From: JADJYF01 sp043782755 | GTDB taxonomy: Bacteria > Pseudomonadota > Gammaproteobacteria > Ga0077536 | Assembly: GCA_043782755.1 (NCBI GenBank) | Contig: JAYWAC010000294.1 | Coordinates: 1-23,831 of the forward strand | DNA: 23,831 bases | Direction of reading: 5' to 3' | Shown: piece after piece, positions 15,046-23,077 of the stretch | How the letters are laid out: every line of letters begins with the position of its first letter | How positions within the stretch are numbered: the stretch's first letter is position 1 | Program-made: the position numbers and the translations under genes | Notes under the pieces: generated by a model | Seen by the model: the letters and a program-made list of their open reading frames with translations, nothing else | The model's database searches: none | What the model was told of the DNA's origin: nothing

Positions 15046-15116
15046 TCTGGCGCGGGCGGGTAAAAGGGTAGTCGTTCAAGCGCGACTCGTCATCACCACC
15101 AGGAGGGATAGCCTCC

Positions 15117-15539
15117 ATGAGGAAACGTCCTATGAAAATCATGACCATCACTATCGTTCTGCTTAGCGTATGCGCCGTGCAGGTCTCACCCTGTCGCGCC
15201 GCCGATGTCGTGCAGGGTTCGCAGCTGTCGGCGACCACCACGGTCGAAGACGTCGTCGACTCGGCGGAGCGCATGTCGGGACGCATAAGCAATCATGGCC
15301 AGCAACGCATCGACAATGTGCAATTGCTCGTGAGCTATGCCTGGCTATGGAACGATGATCGTCGCAGTGATGATGCGTCACCCGGTTGGGCTGAGTTTCA
15401 CACCTTGCCAATAGCGCTGGCTGCGGGCGAGACCGCCTCGTTTTCCTTTGCGCATGAACACAGCCGGCCGGCCCGCGATGATGGGCAGCTGCTCACCACG
15501 GTCAAGGTGGTCGGCTTGACGGAATGGAAAAGCCCGTAG
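15117..15539 (+). CDS. Secreted protein of unknown function
   Basis: A 140-aa protein with AGGAGGG at ideal distance before the ATG at 15117 (an internal ATG at 15132 is less well placed). Residues 1-28 are a signal peptide (KIMTITIVLLSVCAVQVSPCRA). The mature part is short and predicted to be mostly beta: GRISNHGQQRIDNVQLLVSY, then HTLPIALAAGETASFSFAHE and TTVKVVGLTEW. This pattern of a conserved 'residual' strand, a solvent strand and a 'LAAGETASF' strand is like small Ig-fold or FxLYD-type periplasmic domains, but I cannot assign a family with confidence. It is convergent with dodecin. Confidence 0.7.
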   Translation: MRKRPMKIMTITIVLLSVCAVQVSPCRAADVVQGSQLSATTTVEDVVDSAERMSGRISNHGQQRIDNVQLLVSYAWLWNDDRRSDDASPGWAEFHTLPIALAAGETASFSFAHEHSRPARDDGQLLTTVKVVGLTEWKSP

Positions 15540-15551
15540 TCCATTGCGGTA

Positions 15552-15614
15552 GCAAAAAATAGCCGGTCAATATGGCGAGGAATGGGGGCATTCCGGGGAT
15601 GCCAACAGACCGGC
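15552..15614 (-). terminator. Intrinsic terminator of the dodecin gene (nested stems, T-tract)
   Basis: On the minus strand the stem GCCGGTC/GACCGGC (15562-15568 with 15608-15614) encloses TGGC/GCCA and GGAATG/CATTCC, and is followed by TATTTTTTG. It lies 57 nt past the dodecin stop. The structure could also slow plus-strand transcription from the convergent gene. Confidence 0.72.
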
Positions 15615-15671
15615 GAACGTAAATCAGTTCAAAACGCTGCTAAGGGAAAGTGAGCGACGCTCGGCCGCGCT

Positions 15672-15881
15672 TCAGCTCTCGAGGCGATAACCTATCTTGA
15701 GCGTGACCTGCCAGACCACCACTTCGCCTTTCTTAAGCTCGCCGCGCGTTTCAATCACTTCAAACCATTCCATATGCTTGATCTTTTCCGCCGCCTGGGC
15801 GACGGCTGCGCGCACCGCCTGATCCGAACTCTCGGTCGAGCTGCCGGTGAGTTCCAGCATTTGGTAGATGTGATCGTTCAT
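15672..15881 (-). CDS. Dodecin-family flavin-binding protein
   Basis: A 69-aa protein of the usual dodecin length, starting at 15881 after AGGAT. Dodecins form hollow 12-mers that bind flavins in pairs stacked between tryptophans, and are thought to store or buffer flavin in the cytoplasm. The sequence fits: IYQMLELTGSS strand, AVRAAVAQAAEKIKHMEWFE helix and strand with Trp39 at the flavin-stacking position, then EVVVWQVTLKIGYRLE, with Gln58 at the usual flavin-contact position. It is monocistronic, with a good terminator behind it. Confidence 0.93.
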   Translation of the reverse strand: MNDHIYQMLELTGSSTESSDQAVRAAVAQAAEKIKHMEWFEVIETRGELKKGEVVVWQVTLKIGYRLES

Positions 15882-16026
15882 GTGTTCATCCTGTGTTGGT
15901 CGTGATGCCGGTAAGCGAGTCCGCCTGAAATCGATCTCATAGTGCCGTGCTGGCTGATTTTGAGACTGACTTTAGTCTCCATGCGTCCGCCGATCGTCGT
16001 CTGTACGCAGCCGTACCCATCGATAG

Positions 16027-16056
16027 GACGACCGACATCCAATGATGCCGGTCGTC
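16027..16056 (-). terminator. Stem-loop after the triple Cys-repeat gene
   Basis: An 8-bp inverted repeat GACGACCG / CGGTCGTC with a 14-nt interior lies 23 nt beyond the stop of the minus-strand gene. No T-tract. Confidence 0.45.
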
Positions 16057-16078
16057 GTGCACGCTCGCGAAGCCTGCG

Positions 16079-16684
16079 CTATGACTTGCCGAACTGCAGC
16101 TTGGCGCTGCTCACGCAGTTGTCCTTGGTTTGTCCGGCAAGTACGCCACATTTCTCGACGGCGACGTCGTATTCTGCGGAAGACTTTTCTTGTTTCGCGT
16201 CGGCACGCGCTTCCGACTGCTTGTCCGCAGCATCGATGCGTGTGTCGGCGGTCACGCGATCAACCTTGGCATCAGCCTTGCTCGTCACGAATGCCGCCTT
16301 AGCTTCGGTCTGGCAGACATCCTTGCCGTTGCCGGCGAGGTCGTCGCATTTTTCCATCGACACGGCGTAGTTGGCGTCGGCGCGCGCGAGACGTGATGCC
16401 TCACGATTTTTCGGCGTGTTTTCGTAGGCTGCTTTGGCGTCCGCCTCGCTCACACTGCGCAGTGACTTGGCTTGCACTACACAGATATCCTTGGTATTGC
16501 CGCTCAAGGAGGAACAGGCGGCTTGGTCGATTTTATATTTCGCCTCGGCGTCGGCCTTGACCATCGAATAACTCTCTTTTGAGATCGGTGGGGCAGTGGC
16601 AGAGGGCATCGTGCTTTCTGCTCTAGCGAGCGAAGCCAAGCCCAGACCGGCGATAGCGAGTATAGAAAGGGTGATTTTGCTCAT
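16079..16684 (-). CDS. Secreted protein with three Cys-pair repeats
   Basis: A 201-aa protein starting at 16684 after AAGGAAA; a longer frame to 17044 lacks a signal peptide. Residues 1-22 are a signal peptide (LSILAIAGLGLASLARA). The mature protein contains three copies of a unit with two Cys ten residues apart: CSSLSGNTKDIC (57-68), CDDLAGNGKDVC (113-124) and CGVLAGQTKDNC (179-190). Each is preceded by an Ala/Glu/Lys-rich helical stretch (AEAKYKIDQAA, ADANYAVSMEK, AEYDVAVEK) and followed by AKA/SF-type helices. The consensus is CxxLxGNxKDxCxxxAK. Inference: three small helical hairpins each locked by a disulfide in the periplasm. Similar proteins occur as hypothetical ORFs in proteobacteria; function unknown. 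Confidence 0.82.
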   Translation of the reverse strand: MSKITLSILAIAGLGLASLARAESTMPSATAPPISKESYSMVKADAEAKYKIDQAACSSLSGNTKDICVVQAKSLRSVSEADAKAAYENTPKNREASRLARADANYAVSMEKCDDLAGNGKDVCQTEAKAAFVTSKADAKVDRVTADTRIDAADKQSEARADAKQEKSSAEYDVAVEKCGVLAGQTKDNCVSSAKLQFGKS

Positions 16685-17172
16685 GGGTTTTCCTTGATGA
16701 TATTTGTCAGTGGCAAGCTGCAGGGCCGCATGTCTTCGCTGATGTCGGAGTCGCCGTTGGGCGAATCGCAGCCATGCTGCGAGCGTGACGGTCGAGCTGC
16801 GCGTTATCGCGCGCAAATGCTTGGAGGCTTTAAGGCTACGCGGCGGATAGAAGGGCATCTGTACGATGGCGTACCTTCTTGCGCGGCGTGGGCGATTGCG
16901 TAATTTCGCAAGACCAAAGGCAAGGGTGCGGGTGGGCGCTTGTCGTCTGGATGCGCGCAAGCGCGCCTTCCGTCGGCTGGAGTACAGACCTTGGGCAATA
17001 GCAGCGCTATCTTTCGCCAAGCATGAGAGATGTCCCCACTGCATTGATGATCCGCGCTATTGCGACCACCGTTCGATCGGTATCTATCGGTAAGGCCACG
17101 ATGGCGACACCACCACCGCGCATTCTCGCTACTGTTTCGATGACGCAAGCAGCCAGCGGACGAACTTAAGCC
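16685..17172. other. Divergent intergenic region, nothing definite
   Basis: This 488-bp gap separates two divergent genes and must hold both promoters. I see short palindromes (GCGCGCAAGCGCGC at 16953-16966 and TTGCG...CGCAA near 16896-16911) but no coding signal, repeat family or operator I can name. The reading frames through it lack ribosome sites. Confidence 0.45.
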
Positions 17173-18492
17173 ATGCCGTTCGCGCTGTGGTCCTTGTTGG
17201 CGGGTCTATTGTTGATCAGCATGGCCTTATCCGGCACCGCGATGCGACGCCTGCCGGTCACCGCCGCAATGTTCTATCTGGCCGCTGGCTATGCCTTGGG
17301 GCCATCTGTTGGCGCTTATCTTGCCCCTGATCCTTTGCTCTATTCAGTCTTGCTGGAACGCATCGCTGAAATCGCGATGCTGATTTCCCTGTTCGCCGTG
17401 GGGCTCAAGCTCGGACTTCCGTTTGGTGATCGTGGCTGGCGCTTGCCGACGCGCCTCGCCATCGTATCGATGACAATCACGGTCGCCTTGATTACGGGCT
17501 TCGCGATGGCCTTGCTGCATCTTTCACTTGGGGCCGCCGTGTTGCTCGGCGCTATCCTCGCGCCGACCGACCCGGTATTGGCCTCCGACGTGCAAGTGGC
17601 GGCGATCGACGATCGCGATCGTTTGCGCTTCAGTCTGACCGGCGAAGGGGGCTTGAACGATGGCGCGGCGTTTCCGTTTGTGATGTTGGGGCTGGGCTTG
17701 CTCGGGCTGCATGAGCTTGGAGACCACGCGTGGCGCTGGCTGCTGGGCGACGTGGTGTGGGCAACCGCAGGCGGGCTCGCCATCGGTGGTCTGCTTGGCA
17801 CGATCATCGGCCGACTGGTGGTCTATCTGCGTAGTCGACACCAGGAATCCGTTGGCCGCGACGAGTTCCTCGCACTGGGTTTGATTGCGCTGACCTATGG
17901 TCTGGCGGTGCTGTGTCAGACGGCCGGTTTCCTCGCGGTATTCGCCGCCGGTCTCGCCTTGCAGCGCGTGAAGGAACGTCCTGTAACGGAGGCGAGCAAT
18001 CTCGCGCCGGAGGCGGGCCTGCAGAGTGCCGCGGCCCACGCGGCGCTCGCCACCGATGGACGCCATGCGAGCGCTTACATGACGCAGGAGGTACAGGGCT
18101 TCAATGAGCAATTGGAGCGCCTCGCCGAAGTGGTGGTGGTGTTGCTGGTCGGCGCGATGCTCGCCTATGTACATTTGCCGCCGCATGCGGGTTACTTCGT
18201 TGCGTTGTTGTTCCTCGTGGTGCGGCCGGTGTCGGTGGGCCTCGGATTGATCGGCGCACGGGTCTCACGCGACCAGCGTCTGCTCATGTCGTGGTTCGGC
18301 ATTCGCGGCATCGGGTCTATCTACTATCTGATGTACGCGATCAATCAGGGCCTGTCGCGCCAGCTGGCTGATCAGATCATCGCGCTCACCGTGAGTGTGG
18401 TCGCGGTGTCGATAGTCGTGCACGGCATTTCCGTGACGCCACTCATGGCGCTCTATGCACGGAGAGGATTCGGGCGCAGGACAGGCGTTTAG
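17173..18492 (+). CDS. Cation/proton antiporter, CPA1 (NhaP-like) family
   Basis: A 439-aa polytopic inner-membrane protein with about 12 hydrophobic segments. It exchanges Na+ or K+ for protons and serves pH and salt homeostasis. Motifs: LAPTDPVLASDVQ at residues 129-141, the CPA1 signature on the unwound helix, and EGGLNDGAAFPF at 158-169, with Asn162-Asp163, the ND pair that binds the cation in electroneutral CPA1 exchangers. A hydrophilic loop at about 265-310 (ERPVTEASNLAPEAG...) splits the membrane domain, and there is no large C-terminal regulatory domain. The upstream ribosome site is weak. It converges with the PPK2 gene, 36 bp apart. Family sure; ion specificity cannot be read from sequence. 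Confidence 0.9.
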   Translation: MPFALWSLLAGLLLISMALSGTAMRRLPVTAAMFYLAAGYALGPSVGAYLAPDPLLYSVLLERIAEIAMLISLFAVGLKLGLPFGDRGWRLPTRLAIVSMTITVALITGFAMALLHLSLGAAVLLGAILAPTDPVLASDVQVAAIDDRDRLRFSLTGEGGLNDGAAFPFVMLGLGLLGLHELGDHAWRWLLGDVVWATAGGLAIGGLLGTIIGRLVVYLRSRHQESVGRDEFLALGLIALTYGLAVLCQTAGFLAVFAAGLALQRVKERPVTEASNLAPEAGLQSAAAHAALATDGRHASAYMTQEVQGFNEQLERLAEVVVVLLVGAMLAYVHLPPHAGYFVALLFLVVRPVSVGLGLIGARVSRDQRLLMSWFGIRGIGSIYYLMYAINQGLSRQLADQIIALTVSVVAVSIVVHGISVTPLMALYARRGFGRRTGV

Positions 18493-18528
18493 TCTGGTCT
18501 TGACAATCAAGGCCCTGCAATCAAGTCG

Positions 18529-19398
18529 TCAGGATGTGAGTTGTGCACGCATGGTGAGCAATTCCTGATCGCGCTCGGCGGTGGCCAGTGGATAGTGCAT
18601 ATCAAGCGCCTTGAGCGCATCGACGACGATGCGCGAGACGATCAAGCGGGCAGTTTTCTTGTCATCAGCGGGGACCACATACCACGGCGAATGCAATGTG
18701 CTGGTGGCGGTCAAGGCCTCTTCATAGGCATGCTGATAATCCTTCCAGAACTTGCGTTCCTCGAGGTCCGCCAGACTCACCTTCCAATTTTTCTGCGGGT
18801 TGTCGATGCGATCGAGCAGCCGCTTGCGCTGCTCGTCCGCCGAGATGTGCAGAAAAAATTTGATAATGTGGGTGCCGTTAACGGACAGATGTCGTTCGAG
18901 ATTGGCGATAGACCGGCAACGGTCACGCCATATGCCGGTGCGCTGGTGACTGGGCGTCGGCAGGCCTTCGCCCACTAGGATGGCCGGATGTACGCGCGCG
19001 ATCAGAACCTCTTCGTAGTACGAGCGATTGAAGATGCCGATGCGTCCGCGTTCGGGAAGATCGCGGCTGGTGCGCCACAGAAAATCGTGCTGCAGCTCGG
19101 TCGCGCTCGGGTGTTTGAAGCTGAATACCTGGCAGCCCTGCGGATTGACACCGGACATCACATGTTTGATGGCGCCGTCCTTGCCGGCGGCGTCCAGGGC
19201 TTGAAATATCAGCAACACAGCGTAGCGATTCGAGGCGTACAGCAATTGCTGCAATCGACTCAGGTGTGCGACGTGTTCGCGCAGCATTTTTCGGTAGTGC
19301 TTTTTGGACTCGTAGACGGGCGCGATACGGGTTGCATGCCGACGCAGGTCGAGAGGAACCTTGTCGGACACCAGGAATTCTTTCGCTTCGATAGACAT
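18529..19398 (-). CDS. ppk2: Polyphosphate kinase 2 family (polyphosphate:nucleotide phosphotransferase)
   Basis: A 289-aa protein from the preferred start MSIEAKEF at 19398; an alternative ATG at 19434 would add 12 residues. PPK2 enzymes move phosphate between polyphosphate and nucleotides. Walker A is QALDAAGKDGAIKHV (residues 66-80), followed by MSGVNPQGCQVFSFKHPS; Walker B is RIGIFNRSYYEEVLIARVHP (119-138); the lid contains RxxxxxLDRIDNPQKNWKVS. The 'GVNPQG' and 'DNPQKNWK' motifs place it in the PPK2-related group most often annotated as class II/III, using AMP or ADP. The first P-loop Gly of the usual G-x-D-A-x-G-K is Ala here, a variant I believe is common in this subgroup. Cytoplasmic; role in polyphosphate use under stress. 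Confidence 0.9.
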   Translation of the reverse strand: MSIEAKEFLVSDKVPLDLRRHATRIAPVYESKKHYRKMLREHVAHLSRLQQLLYASNRYAVLLIFQALDAAGKDGAIKHVMSGVNPQGCQVFSFKHPSATELQHDFLWRTSRDLPERGRIGIFNRSYYEEVLIARVHPAILVGEGLPTPSHQRTGIWRDRCRSIANLERHLSVNGTHIIKFFLHISADEQRKRLLDRIDNPQKNWKVSLADLEERKFWKDYQHAYEEALTATSTLHSPWYVVPADDKKTARLIVSRIVVDALKALDMHYPLATAERDQELLTMRAQLTS

Positions 19399-19537
19399 GG
19401 GTTTGCCCTGACGGAGCCGCCGCAGCTCCTGCATGTCTGGCCTAATATGCGTGAAACTGGCGTTGTTCTCAGTGCGTCAAGGCGCTTAAGGTGAGGCGTG
19501 GTTCGGCGACCGGCGCCGGCCGTTCAGTCCGCCGATT

Positions 19538-19969
19538 TCAAGGCGAACTGACACCTAATAATGCGTGGTCACTGGCCAGGAAGTCTCTTGCCGCCACGGC
19601 CGAGCGTTCGCATCCGGATAGCGATATCAAGACCCGGAATTTCAACAATACCCCGGGAGAATTACCCGTGGCGCTGACGCTGGCGGCCTGGTTGAGACTG
19701 GTGCATTTATCGACAAGACGATTCTCGAACTCAGCGAGGTCGCGGCGCTCAGCATCAACCACGGACGGGTCTTCCATCTGCGCCGTGATCAGTTGATCCA
19801 TTACCGCGTTCTGCAGACGAAATATGGTTTCGCCCCGCGTATGTGCGGCAACTGGGCGGGCTGTCGCGCCCGCATGGGAGGACGGCGTTGATCGACTGTC
19901 ATGGCAACCAATCAGCGCTGCCAGCATGAGCAGGCTGACCATCGAGCGCGAGACGACACGTGAGTTCAT
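19538..19969 (-). CDS. Hypothetical lipoprotein
   Basis: A 143-aa protein starting at 19969 after AAGGAACGG. Residues 1-21 are a lipoprotein signal ending in LIGC, with Cys22 modified. The mature part is Ser/Thr/Ala-rich at first (linker), then helical (GETIFRLQNAVMDQLITAQ, RRDLAEFENRLVDKCTSLNQ) with two further Cys. I do not recognise the family. The acidic helices could be an oligomerisation or chaperone-like domain, but this is guesswork. It lies alone on the minus strand, downstream of the kinase/SpeE-like pair but with 258 bp and a relic between. Confidence 0.72.
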   Translation of the reverse strand: MNSRVVSRSMVSLLMLAALIGCHDSRSTPSSHAGATARPVAAHTRGETIFRLQNAVMDQLITAQMEDPSVVDAERRDLAEFENRLVDKCTSLNQAASVSATGNSPGVLLKFRVLISLSGCERSAVAARDFLASDHALLGVSSP

Positions 19970-20066
19970 GGCCGTTCCTTAAAGAGTGCCCCGTGCTTGC
20001 GTAACGGTTGCCGGGCATCGACAGCATGGTCGATGTCGGCGCGATACTCGGTGCGACGCAACGCAT

Positions 20067-20229
20067 TTGACGCAGCTCCGAGTGGCAAGCAACGTTCGCC
20101 TCAAACGCTTGGCTGAGCGTCATGGTCGCGACATGGAAGCGGAAATTCGGCACATCCTGCGCAACGCTACCAAGGAATTCGCGTTCGAGGATCTGTGGGT
20201 CGAGGATCTGGAAGGATGCACCCGGTCTC
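20067..20229 (+). pseudogene. Relic of a FitA-like ribbon-helix-helix antitoxin
   Basis: The frame reads TQLRVASNVRLKRLAERHGR then DMEAEIRHILRNATKEF. The segment LKRLAERHGRDMEAEIRHIL closely matches the helix region of FitA/VapB-type RHH antitoxins (usual form: ALKxRAARHGRSMEAEVRxIL). Compared with that family about eight residues are missing between the first strand (QLRVASN) and the helix, and the only in-frame start is a TTG at 20067 without a ribosome site. The frame has no stop until 20435, running antisense through the next gene. No PIN-domain toxin is adjacent. I read it as a decayed antitoxin left by gene loss. Confidence 0.45.
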
Positions 20230-20908
20230 AAGCGAGCGGGCGGGTAGCCCTGAACACGGTATGGCGCGCGCCCTTGCCGACTGCCCCGCGCGCGCGCACC
20301 GTCACGCTTGTGGCACTGAAGCCCGCACCGCGCAGAAGTCGCTCGAAGCGCGGGCTCCTGAAGGCTGACCACAACACCATGACTCCCTCGTCACGAAGCG
20401 CAGCATACAAAATGGCTAAGCCGTTGGGCGTATAGAGTCTGTTGTTGGCCGCCACCGTGAATGCCTCAGGCCCGTTGTCGATATCCAAGACAATGCCGTC
20501 ATAGGCTTGGGCGACCGCCGCGAGATGCGCGAGCACGTCTTGCACGATGACTTCAACGCGGGGATCATCCAGTGGCTGCTTGGCATAGGCGGCCAGCGGA
20601 CCGCGATTCCAGTCGACGACTGGCGCCAGTAACTCAAGGACGTCGACTTGCGCCGTAGGGCCGAGTTCATCAAGCACCGCGCGCAAGGTGAAGCCCATGC
20701 CGAGGCCGCCGACCAGCACCCGCGAAAAATTGCCGCTTGCCCGGTCGGAAAAAGCGAGCTTGGCCATCGCCTCTTCGGAACCGCTGACGCGGCTGGACAT
20801 CAATATCTCACCGCGCACGCGTACGACGTGATGTCCCTCTTCAAGCGTTAAGGTCAGAGACTCCTGATCCGGCGTTAGCGATTCAGCGACGAGGGTGCGA
20901 TGCGCCAT
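20228..20908 (-). CDS. SpeE-like Rossmann-fold protein (spermidine synthase family, substrate unknown)
   Basis: A 226-aa protein beginning at 20908 (weak ribosome site AAGAATCG). A short N-terminal beta region is followed by a SAM/dcSAM-type Rossmann domain: VLVGGLGMGFTLRAVLDEL (64-82, motif I), VDVLELLAPVV with Glu92 at the end of strand 2, VIVQDVL with Asp124, and YDGIVLDIDNGPEAF (136-150) in the position of the aminopropyltransferase catalytic loop. It is shorter than true SpeE, which is about 280 aa, and the LDIDNGPEA loop differs from SpeE's D-S-T-D-P, so polyamine synthesis is not shown. It follows the RIO-type kinase gene by 19 bp, so the two are probably co-transcribed. Confidence 0.8.
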   Translation of the reverse strand: MAHRTLVAESLTPDQESLTLTLEEGHHVVRVRGEILMSSRVSGSEEAMAKLAFSDRASGNFSRVLVGGLGMGFTLRAVLDELGPTAQVDVLELLAPVVDWNRGPLAAYAKQPLDDPRVEVIVQDVLAHLAAVAQAYDGIVLDIDNGPEAFTVAANNRLYTPNGLAILYAALRDEGVMVLWSAFRSPRFERLLRGAGFSATSVTVRARGAVGKGARHTVFRATRPLA

Positions 20909-20927
20909 GCACGATTCTTAACGCAAC

Positions 20928-21839
20928 TTAATCCGTAGCGCCTGAGTCGGGTTCGTAATGGCGCGTCGTCAACGACGGGTGATCGCCAGGCAGCGCGGCA
21001 GCGTCTCGCCCAGCCTGACGAAGCTGCGCTTCTTCCCGTGCGTCGTCGATCGCCGCCAAGGTGCCGACGACGTCGGCGGCGCGGGAGTCTTCGATAAATA
21101 TACCCGTCAGCACGCTGTCGGAGGCAAGTTCTCCGCGTTCAAAGTGGGCCCACATTTCTTCGCCGAATCGCGTGTCCAACAGTTCAGGTGCAAAACGCCC
21201 CAGGGTGGCAGTAATGTTGTTCACGTCGCGCAATAGCATCGCGCGCGCGTTGTTGTTGCCAGAGGCACTGACTACTTGTGGGAGGTCAATAATCACCGGT
21301 CCCTCCGTGCCAACCAGCACGTTGTATTCGGAGAGGTCGCCATGCACCAGCCCGGCGCACAGCATGGCCACGATCTGGCTGATCAGAAACTGGTGGAAGT
21401 CACGCGCTTGTTGTGGCGAATGCTCAAGCTCGCCAAGATCGGGTGCAATCTCACCGTTGTGATCGACAATCAACTCCATCAGCAGCACGCCACTGAAAAA
21501 ACCATAGGTCTCGGGAACCCTGACACCCGCACGTGCCAGATGCACGAGCGCATCGACTTCGGCGCTCTTCCAGGCCGTTTCTTGGACCTTGCGCCCGAAG
21601 CGGCTACTTCGCCCCATGGCCCGCGCCTGCCGGCTGCTACGAACGCCACGGCCTTCCTGATACTGGGCTCGTTGTTGAAAACTACGCTGGCGCAGATCCT
21701 TATAGACCTTCGCGCAACGAAGCTTGCCACCGGCACGGACGATATAAATCGAAGCCTCCTTGCCGCTTCGTAACGGACGTATGACTTCATCGATGACGCC
21801 ATCATCGATCAGAGGTTGGAGGCTGGCAGGTATTTTCAT
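20928..21839 (-). CDS. RIO1-family protein kinase
   Basis: A 303-aa atypical protein kinase of the RIO group. Motifs: GKEASIYIV (26-34) in place of the P-loop, LRCAKVYKD with Lys44 as the ATP-binding Lys, VRVPETYGFFSGVLLMELI hinge (about 107-124), the catalytic HGDLSEYNVLV with Asp168 and Asn173, and IDLPQVV with metal-binding Asp185, replacing DFG. The segment 50-90 is Arg/Gln-rich, as in the flexible loop of RIO1. The start at 21839 has no clear ribosome site. In archaea and eukaryotes RIO1 acts in small ribosomal subunit maturation; bacterial versions are common in proteobacteria but poorly characterised. It is the first gene of a pair with the SpeE-like gene. The C-terminus (after about 250) is acidic and probably disordered. 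Confidence 0.9.
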   Translation of the reverse strand: MKIPASLQPLIDDGVIDEVIRPLRSGKEASIYIVRAGGKLRCAKVYKDLRQRSFQQRAQYQEGRGVRSSRQARAMGRSSRFGRKVQETAWKSAEVDALVHLARAGVRVPETYGFFSGVLLMELIVDHNGEIAPDLGELEHSPQQARDFHQFLISQIVAMLCAGLVHGDLSEYNVLVGTEGPVIIDLPQVVSASGNNNARAMLLRDVNNITATLGRFAPELLDTRFGEEMWAHFERGELASDSVLTGIFIEDSRAADVVGTLAAIDDAREEAQLRQAGRDAAALPGDHPSLTTRHYEPDSGATD

Positions 21840-22039
21840 CTACGAGCAGTATAAGGCTGTGGAGCCTCAAGTGCGGTGCAAGTCGTGACTAGCGCTGCGC
21901 AGTTCACGGTTAATCAGCGTCGTCGGCAAGGATTGTGGTGCACGATGACGACGCTAACCCGCAGCGCCGCTCATCGGTGCGTTGAGAGTCCGCTGTCGGA
22001 GAAATTGGAAACTTAGTCATGCCACACCGATAGGGATGT

Positions 22040-23077
22040 GCTGAAGAGATAGCTGCTGCCGGCAGTTGGGTACTCAATGGCGGCAGTCTCACCAACACCG
22101 ACACGCTGATCGGCGAGCAGTCCCAAGCCAGCGGTGAAGCCGTGCTCAGCAAGGGCGCCACGCTGGAATCGACGCACGCCCTCCGCGTCGGTCTGCGCGG
22201 CTAAGCGCTGCTGTCGATCCTCGAGGGTGGCGCACTCCTTACCGGCAGTCTTACCCATCTGCCCAATGGCTCCTATCCGCTCAATGCCACGGTCGGTTCG
22301 CCACTGGGCGGCCGTGCGATCGTGAGCGGCACCGGCAGTCTGTGGTCGATCGATGGCGATAGCCGGGTACGCGCCGCAGTACGCCCTCATCGGCGAACTC
22401 GCGTTCAGCGACGGAACGCTCGATTTAAATGGTGTGCTCACTACCGCCGCCTTCGACACCCTTGAGGTCGCACGCGCCGGGCGCGGCACGGTGTACGTGA
22501 ATGGGGCCGAGTTGACGGTGGGTGAGCTGCTGATGGGCACGGAGGCGAGCGGGCTCGCGGAACTCGATGTGCAAGGGCGGCAGGGCGCGGTTATCACGAC
22601 CCATCTCGCCATCATCGGCGGCGCATCGACAGGCGATCTCGGTGCCACATTGCCGTTCGCCGGCGCGACCCTGCAGGTCACCCAGGGCGGTAATTTCAAG
22701 GCACCACTAGCGGTCATCGGTCGCGAGGTCGGTGGCACGGGCTTCCTCGCGGTCAGCGATGAATCATCGCAGCTCACTATCGACAGCAATCTCTACGTCG
22801 GCGATCACGGCACCGGCGCGCTGATGGTGACGGACCACGGGGCTGCGCCTGCCTTCAACTTGCTCGCTGTGGCCACAGCAGCGATGCGCAAGGCAGCACC
22901 ATTCGATAACGGCGCGCAACTCCTTATCCATCGCCTCACCGTGGGCGGCGCTGGCGCGGGCCACTTCGTGCTCGACGGTGAGGGCGGGCTCGCCCATATC
23001 GACGAACTCATGATCGGCGCCAGCGCGGGCGGTGACGGCACGGTGGAGATCAACTTGCCGCTCGCGACCAGGGGTCG
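22040..23077 (+). pseudogene. Autotransporter-type/PEP-CTERM-associated repeat protein, degraded
   Basis: The region encodes tandem beta-strand repeats of the type GTGxLxVxxGGxL...xxLxVG, seen in autotransporter passengers and PEP-CTERM-associated repeat proteins: NGGSLTNTDTLIGEQ, ALRVGLRG, GGRAIVSGTGSLWSIDG, GRGTVYVNGAELTVGELLMG, SNLYVGDHGTGALMVTDHG. A stop (TAA, 22202-22204) splits a repeat after VGLRG, where the family usually has a residue such as Glu (GAA to TAA). Near 22365-22380 the reading frame shifts by +1 from SLWSIDGDSRV to QYALIGELAF, after which the frame is open to 23150. The 5' end lacks a start and signal peptide (a stop lies at 22031-22033), and the 3' end is cut by an inverted-repeat element. 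Clearly nonfunctional as read. Confidence 0.75.

Noticed and set aside
19986..20435. A full 149-aa gene covering the antitoxin relic
   Set aside because: Only the RHH segment has family resemblance; the C-terminal half is antisense to the SpeE-like gene.
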